Positions 6,055 to 9,772 of a stretch of DNA of 9,772 bases are shown piece by piece. The stretch comes from Kiritimatiellia bacterium. GTDB taxonomy: Bacteria > Verrucomicrobiota > Kiritimatiellia > RFP12 > UBA1067. The DNA lies in contig JAFVCR010000066.1 of NCBI GenBank assembly GCA_017479035.1, positions 1 to 9,772 on the forward strand, read 5' to 3'. Both the position numbers and the translations under genes were made by a program. The first letter of the stretch is position 1, and each line of letters opens with the position of its first letter. The notes beneath the pieces were generated by a model that made no database searches, was not told the DNA's origin, and saw only the letters and a program-made list of their open reading frames with translations.

Positions 6055-7227
6055 ATGAAAAAGATAGCAGCCACGACAATAGGCGTTGCGGCGTTTGCGC
6101 TGCACTTGTGCGCCGCTCCGGTAGTGGAGATAACAAGCGTCCAGCAACAATATCCGTGGACGAACACTGTGGACATAACATATACGTCTACGGGCGTAGC
6201 GGATGCCAACACGTATTATGTGGTGTTCAAAGCGCATGATGCGGATGGCAAGGAGATTGGCGTTATAACGAACGACCTCAAAATCTCGCAGGGTTCCAGT
6301 TGGGTGGCGCAATGGCAGCCGCCGTTCAACGTGCGCTATGAAAATTGCACGATGACACCATACGTCTACAAAGGCGGGCAGGACGATTACATGATCGTAG
6401 ATCTCGAGACATGGCAGGTGGCTTACGAGGGAATGTCCACGCAGGCGGCATCCAATGAGAAATACAACACGCCGGACTACAAGACTAAGAAACTTGTCCT
6501 GCGCAAGATCTCCGCAGGTGTATACACCAATGGATGGAACCAGACCAAGAACTCGTACATGGGCAGCAACTCGCCGCACGAGGTAAAGATTCCCAAGCCG
6601 TATTATATGGGTATTTTCAAATTGACGGAAGGTCAATACAAGCGGATAATGAGCGATTCCACGGCGGACACGGCTTTGCCGAAAGTCTCTGTGAGCAATA
6701 CGGGCTTGCGTGGCGGCGCGGGCGCAGGATCTGCACCACAAAGCGGATTCTTCTTCGAGTTGGGCAAGAAACTTGCGGCAAAGGGATTCGATATTGGAGA
6801 GGGATTCGATCTGCCGACGGAGGAAATGTGGGAAATCGCCGCACGAGCCGGCGTGAGAACCTGCCACCTGTGGGGTGACACATGGAACGACAACTGGTCC
6901 AAATACATACAGTCGTCCACGCATGTTGCCGTTGGCGGGAAATTGCCGAACAATTGGGGGTTGTATGATGTGATGGGCAATGTGTGGGATCGCTGCCGGG
7001 ATGTCGGGCGCGAGGTGTCTACAGATCTTGCAAACTATGCAGAGCAATGCGCAAACGGCTTGAAGCCGCGCACGACAGGCAAATCCGGCTACGAAGTGCT
7101 GAAGGGAGGCTCCAGCGAAGCGGCAAATTCCAGCCGCGTGGATGCGTGGCTTTCTGCTGGATATGTCAATCAGGCAAACAACTCATCGCCATCGCATGAA
7201 GGCTTCCGCATTGCATTCATCCCTTGA
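6055..7227 (+). CDS. Exported SUMF1 (formylglycine-generating enzyme fold) protein, catalytic cysteines absent
   Basis: A 390-aa protein starting at 6055 with GGAG 6 nt upstream and a signal peptide (KK, hydrophobic run, cleavage near LCAA at 19-22). Residues about 23-135 form a predicted beta-rich domain (VVEITSVQQQYPW then VDITYTSTG), a type I associate with secreted SUMF1 proteins of PVC bacteria. Residues about 145-390 follow the SUMF1/FGE-sulfatase fold: LRKISAGVY, YYMGIFKLTEGQYKRIM, FDLPTEEMWEIAARAG (about 251-266), NNWGLYDVMGNVWD, LKGGSS and the closing GFRIAF. In true FGE the two copper-binding cysteines follow the GGS motif; the equivalent positions here are Ala356 and Arg361, so sulfatase activation by the known chemistry is unlikely. 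It may be a binding or structural member. It is monocistronic with its own promoter and long leader. Confidence 0.88.
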   Translation: MKKIAATTIGVAAFALHLCAAPVVEITSVQQQYPWTNTVDITYTSTGVADANTYYVVFKAHDADGKEIGVITNDLKISQGSSWVAQWQPPFNVRYENCTMTPYVYKGGQDDYMIVDLETWQVAYEGMSTQAASNEKYNTPDYKTKKLVLRKISAGVYTNGWNQTKNSYMGSNSPHEVKIPKPYYMGIFKLTEGQYKRIMSDSTADTALPKVSVSNTGLRGGAGAGSAPQSGFFFELGKKLAAKGFDIGEGFDLPTEEMWEIAARAGVRTCHLWGDTWNDNWSKYIQSSTHVAVGGKLPNNWGLYDVMGNVWDRCRDVGREVSTDLANYAEQCANGLKPRTTGKSGYEVLKGGSSEAANSSRVDAWLSAGYVNQANNSSPSHEGFRIAFIP

Positions 7228-7467
7228 GGATGCGGTGAATCGCACTGCAAACTGCAACTGCAAAGAGGGGAGGTGGCGTAATAAGATATAAAGAGGATTT
7301 TAGATGTTTAGTAGTACAAGCGGCGGGAGCATACACTCCCGCCGTTATGATCAGGGCATAATGCAGCTTTCTGCGGATGCCTGTGCCGCAGCGAGAGTCA
7401 TTGCCGTCAGCAGTTTTCAACTTTTCTTCAATGCCAGTTACTAACGCCTTGTGCGTGATATAAATTA
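7228..7467. other. Intergenic region between the SUMF1-fold gene and the pyrF operon
   Basis: These 240 nt hold the hairpin at 7321-7344 and a smaller perfect 6-bp hairpin (CTGCGG 7371-7376 with CCGCAG 7386-7391, loop of 9). A 46-codon frame (7304-7444) has a weak GAGG upstream but runs straight through the terminator-like hairpin and resembles nothing I know, so I do not call it a gene. Confidence 0.5.
7321..7344 (+). terminator. Hairpin, probable terminator of the SUMF1-fold gene
   Basis: A perfect 9-bp G+C-rich stem (CGGCGGGAG, 7321-7329, with 7336-7344) has a 6-nt loop and lies 94 nt beyond the stop codon. Only TTAT follows, so the T-tract is poor and termination efficiency is doubtful. 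Confidence 0.5.
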
Positions 7468-7496
7468 TTGCAAGAGGATGTGAAAAATGGTAGAAT
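7468..7496 (+). promoter_or_regulatory. Sigma-70-type promoter of the membrane protein-pyrF-panC operon
   Basis: TTGCAA (7468-7473), a 17-nt spacer and TAGAAT (7491-7496), with an extended TGG before the -10 element. Predicted transcription start is about 7503, 28 nt before the ATG at 7531. This rules out the upstream in-frame starts at 7468 (TTG) and 7495 (ATG) for the first gene. Confidence 0.8.
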
Positions 7497-7530
7497 GCAG
7501 CGGTTTTGGTTTACGAAACGATTTGATTTT

Positions 7531-7806
7531 ATGGATAACGAAATTATCGCAAGAGCGCTTGAGTGCGCAATGCTTTTCTGCTTCGGCTTTTCGTGGCCGT
7601 TCGCGATAGCGCGTACGTTGCGGGCTAAGCGCGTTGACGGGAAAAGCCCGGCGTTTTCCGTTTTGGTCATGGTGGGGTATCTTTGCGGCATCGCCGCGCA
7701 TGCCATATCCGACAGAAGCTGGATAGTGTGGGTCTACCTTGCAGATCTTGTGCTTGTGGCGGCGGATTTTTCTCTTTACATGCATTATTCAAGGAAGGAA
7801 CGTTGA
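7531..7806 (+). CDS. Small SemiSWEET/PQ-loop-like membrane protein
   Basis: A 91-aa protein with three predicted membrane helices (about 8-27, 41-60, 65-85), the size and topology of a SemiSWEET half-transporter. Marks include FGFSWP (18-23, the PQ-loop-like SWP at the end of helix 1), a basic loop ending in DGKS (36-39), and GYLCGI (49-54) in helix 2. I recall this SWP...GKS...GYxxGI pattern from uncharacterised small membrane proteins of Clostridia and other anaerobes. SemiSWEETs dimerise and move sugars or other small solutes, but the substrate here is unknown. The start at 7531 is set by the promoter; no clear Shine-Dalgarno precedes it. It is the first gene of the operon, with one base between its stop and the pyrF ATG, so it is co-transcribed and probably translationally coupled with pyrF. 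Confidence 0.7.
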   Translation: MDNEIIARALECAMLFCFGFSWPFAIARTLRAKRVDGKSPAFSVLVMVGYLCGIAAHAISDRSWIVWVYLADLVLVAADFSLYMHYSRKER

Positions 7807-7807
7807 A

Positions 7808-8509
7808 ATGGCTGAATTGATTACGGCTCTGGACGTGCAGACTCGCGCGGAAGCGGTGGAAAAGATAAAAACCATCGGCGAGAGCGTTGGGTTTTACAAG
7901 ATAGGGCTTGAGCTTTTTATCGCCGAGGGTCCCGATGTGGTGAAAGCGGTAAAAGACCTTGGGAAGAAGGTGTTTCTCGATTTGAAACTTCATGACATCC
8001 CGCGCACTGTGGAACGGGCTGTGCGCAGTGCTGGCAAATTGGGTGTGGATCTTGCCACGATACATGCCTGCGGCGGTGCGGCGATGATACGTGCCGCAGC
8101 GGATGCTGCAGCGGAATTTGGCGAGCGTGCGCCGAAAATACTGGGCGTGACTGTGCTTACGAGCCTTGATGAAAACGATTTGCGCGACATAGGCATCTCC
8201 GGGCGCACTGCGGCGGAACAGGTGCAGGCTATGGGTCGCCTTGCGCTGGCGAATGGGGCGGCAGGGATAGTTTGCAGCCCCAGGGAAGTGAAAATCATGC
8301 GCAACATCCTAGGCGTGGATGCATTGCTTGTCACGCCAGGGGTGCGCCCGGCCGGTGCTGACGTGGGCGACCAGAAACGCGTTGCCACTCCTGCCGATGC
8401 CGTGCGCGATGGTTCCACACATTTGGTGGTAGGTCGGCCGATTCTAGCTGCCTCCGATCCCGCTGCCGCCGCAGTTGCAATCCGTGCGGAAATGGATGGT
8501 GCAGTATGA
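7808..8509 (+). CDS. pyrF: Orotidine 5'-phosphate decarboxylase
   Basis: This cytoplasmic enzyme converts orotidine monophosphate to UMP and CO2, the last step of de novo pyrimidine synthesis. The 233-aa length is normal for the shorter bacterial PyrF group. The active-site set is intact: D9 (ALDVQ), K31 (FYKIG), and D58, K60 and D63 in FLDLKLHDIP, the family's signature. The phosphate-binding end VTPGVRPAG and the THLVVGRPI strand close the TIM barrel. The start at 7808 is supported by AAGGAAGGAA just upstream; an upstream in-frame ATG at 7739 lies inside the preceding gene. The stop overlaps the panC ATG (ATGA), indicating coupled translation. No other pyr gene is visible. Confidence 0.97.
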   Translation: MAELITALDVQTRAEAVEKIKTIGESVGFYKIGLELFIAEGPDVVKAVKDLGKKVFLDLKLHDIPRTVERAVRSAGKLGVDLATIHACGGAAMIRAAADAAAEFGERAPKILGVTVLTSLDENDLRDIGISGRTAAEQVQAMGRLALANGAAGIVCSPREVKIMRNILGVDALLVTPGVRPAGADVGDQKRVATPADAVRDGSTHLVVGRPILAASDPAAAAVAIRAEMDGAV

Positions 8510-9348
8510 GAATATTCAGGGATGCGGCGAAGTTGCAGAAGTGGTGCATGCAACAAAAGCGCATGGGCAAGCGAATGGCACTCGTCCCCACGATGGGCTA
8601 TCTGCACGAGGGGCATCTTTCGCTGATAGAGACGGCAAAGAAAAACCGTGCGGATGAGATAGTGGTATCCGTATTTGTGAATCCCGTGCAATTCGGTCCG
8701 AACGAGGATTATGCCACCTATCCCCGCAACGAGAAGAGCGATCTTGCAAAGTGCCGCAAGGCGGGTGCGAGCGCGGTGTTTCTGCCAACGCCGGAGGCAC
8801 TGTATGCGCCAGACCACAGCGTGTATGTTAACGAAGAGCGGCTCTCTACGGGGTTGTGCGGCGCACGGCGGCCGGGGCATTTTAGGGGCGTGTGCACCGT
8901 AGTGGCAAAACTCTTCAATCTTGCGCAACCGGATTTTGCCGTGTTCGGGCAGAAAGATTTTCAGCAGGCGGCTGTGATAAACCGCATGGTGAGGGATATT
9001 AATTTCCCGGTGGAGATCGTTGTGGCACCGATAGTGCGGGAGGAGTCCGGCCTAGCGAAATCATCGCGCAATACATATCTCTCGGATGCGGAAAAGGCAA
9101 GCGCACTCGCAATTTTCGCATCGCTGCGCGAGACGGCAGGAGCAGTTGCAGAGAAGGGGAGTGTGCCGTGGAAATCGCAGAAAGCGCGAATCGTCCGCAA
9201 ACTGGAAAAGGCCGGACTTAAAGTAGATTATGCAGAAGCGGTAGACGCAGCGACGCTTGAGGATGTAAAGACGTTGAAGCCCGGCAATGCAGTGCTCGTG
9301 GCGGCTTTTGCAGGACGAACTCGCCTGATAGACAATATCATAGTGTGA
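8506..9348 (+). CDS. panC: Pantothenate synthetase (pantoate--beta-alanine ligase)
   Basis: This cytoplasmic enzyme joins pantoate and beta-alanine using ATP (via pantoyl-adenylate) to give pantothenate, the coenzyme A precursor. The 280-aa length is typical. Motifs: PTMGYLHEGHLSLI (28-41) with the HxGH nucleotide-binding signature (H34, H37), VSVFVNPVQFGPNEDYATYPR-type pantoate site (about 54-74, split by the loop), FGQKDFQQ (148-154) and the KMSKS-equivalent GLAKSSRN (182-189). The start overlaps the pyrF stop by ATGA. panC more often neighbours panB or panD; neither is here, so other pantothenate genes must lie elsewhere. The 3' end overlaps the opposite-strand glycosyltransferase gene by 11 bp, leaving no room for a private terminator. 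Confidence 0.97.
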   Translation: MRIFRDAAKLQKWCMQQKRMGKRMALVPTMGYLHEGHLSLIETAKKNRADEIVVSVFVNPVQFGPNEDYATYPRNEKSDLAKCRKAGASAVFLPTPEALYAPDHSVYVNEERLSTGLCGARRPGHFRGVCTVVAKLFNLAQPDFAVFGQKDFQQAAVINRMVRDINFPVEIVVAPIVREESGLAKSSRNTYLSDAEKASALAIFASLRETAGAVAEKGSVPWKSQKARIVRKLEKAGLKVDYAEAVDAATLEDVKTLKPGNAVLVAAFAGRTRLIDNIIV

Positions 9349-9772
9349 CGCGGCGCATCAGACGCAGGAACAGCACGCCGGCGGCGAGAAGGGGATGCCG
9401 CCACGAGACGGGAAACGATTGCAATACGTTTCCCGTTTTTTCATCGCGGAGCATGGCGAAAAACGGTTTTGCCGCGCCGCGTTTTGCCATCGTCTCCAGC
9501 AAGGCTAGCACGCACGATGCTTCATAGAGATGTGTAAGCGTGCCGCCGGCAAGCACGTCGATACGTTTGCGCTCGCGCAGGATAGCCAGTTTGTTTTCTG
9601 CAATGCGGCGGCGGGCGGCGGGGCCTAGCATTGCGCCAGTCTTGCGGATTGTATAGAAATAATGCGGCTCGCGGCATACGGTCATGGCATTCGCATACAG
9701 CAGATATTCGGCGGTGAAAAGCGCGTCCTCGTAAAGCGTAATGCTTTCACAGAACCGTATCCTGTGCCGTTC
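9338..9772 (-). CDS. Family 2 glycosyltransferase, C-terminal part (cut by window edge)
   Basis: The frame stays open from the right edge to a TGA at 9338-9340, giving 144 visible residues. An internal ATG at 9685 is not the true start, since sequence upstream of it is clearly coding. It starts with RIRFCESITLYEDALFTAEY, where YEDALFTAEYL is the conserved catalytic-base region (E-D) near the end of the GT-A domain in family 2 transferases, followed by HYFYTIRKTGAML, matching the usual 'plYyYriR..Smm' segment. The remaining roughly 95 residues are basic and helical, ending in a hydrophobic stretch (LLAAGVLFLRLM) that could lie at the membrane. Such enzymes transfer sugars to cell-surface polysaccharides. 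The nucleotide-binding N-terminus is outside the window, so the substrate is unknown. It converges on panC with an 11-bp overlap. Confidence 0.75.
   Translation of the reverse strand, partial: ERHRIRFCESITLYEDALFTAEYLLYANAMTVCREPHYFYTIRKTGAMLGPAARRRIAENKLAILRERKRIDVLAGGTLTHLYEASCVLALLETMAKRGAAKPFFAMLRDEKTGNVLQSFPVSWRHPLLAAGVLFLRLMRRVTL

Noticed and set aside
6031..7047. 338-codon open frame on the minus strand
   Set aside because: It is a shadow of the SUMF1-fold gene, which has a signal peptide, ribosome-binding site and recognisable fold on the plus strand.
7304..7444. 46-codon frame downstream of the SUMF1-fold gene
   Set aside because: It spans a terminator-like hairpin, has only a weak GAGG before it and resembles no known protein.
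7990..8928. 312-codon open frame on the minus strand
   Set aside because: It lies opposite pyrF and panC, both of which are unmistakable.
1..9772. CRISPR array, tRNA, rRNA, insertion sequence or phage genes
   Set aside because: There are no regularly spaced direct repeats, no cloverleaf or conserved rRNA segment that I can recognise, and no transposase, integrase or structural phage motifs in any frame.

Overview
The window is an ordinary-looking stretch of a bacterial chromosome of moderate to high G+C. It carries nine protein-coding genes (one cut by the right edge), five candidate promoters and several hairpins, most of them terminator-like. I see no rRNA, tRNA, CRISPR array, transposase or phage gene. 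Three proteins hint at the lineage: a secreted DUF3472 protein, a secreted SUMF1-fold protein with an N-terminal beta domain, and a VIT-VWA-DUF2135 secreted protein. Together they suggest the Planctomycetes-Verrucomicrobia-Chlamydiae group, with Kiritimatiellota/Lentisphaerota as my best guess. This is inference from protein style, not from a marker gene.

Layout, left to right. (1) 49-909, minus: exported DUF3472 protein. (2) 910-1113: divergent intergenic region with a bidirectional terminator-like hairpin and a near-consensus promoter for the next gene. (3) 1114-1425, plus: HU-family nucleoid protein, closed by an intrinsic terminator (1508-1544). (4) 1575-4028, plus: exported 817-aa VIT-VWA-helical repeat-DUF2135 protein, closed by an intrinsic terminator (4052-4075) placed between convergent genes. 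(5) 4086-4892 and 4889-5677, minus: a two-gene metal-type ABC transporter operon (permease and ATPase, ATGA overlap) with no substrate-binding protein in view. (6) 5678-6054: divergent promoter region, then an approximately 270-nt untranslated leader holding a 14-bp palindrome and a long two-step hairpin. (7) 6055-7227, plus: exported SUMF1-domain protein lacking the FGE catalytic cysteines. (8) 7228-7467: intergenic region with a G+C-rich hairpin. (9) 7531-9348, plus: three tightly packed genes, namely a small SemiSWEET/PQ-loop-like membrane protein, pyrF (OMP decarboxylase) and panC (pantothenate synthetase). (10) 9338 to the edge, minus: the C-terminal part of a family 2 glycosyltransferase, overlapping the panC end tail to tail.

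How the parts fit: HU, pyrF and panC are housekeeping (chromosome architecture, UMP and pantothenate/CoA synthesis), and the ABC pair is probably zinc/manganese-type uptake. The three exported proteins belong to the cell envelope or periplasm and have no established function. The best candidates for something undescribed are the structured leader upstream of the SUMF1-fold gene and the VIT-VWA-DUF2135 protein. Neither can be proven from the sequence alone. Apart from those, the region looks normal.
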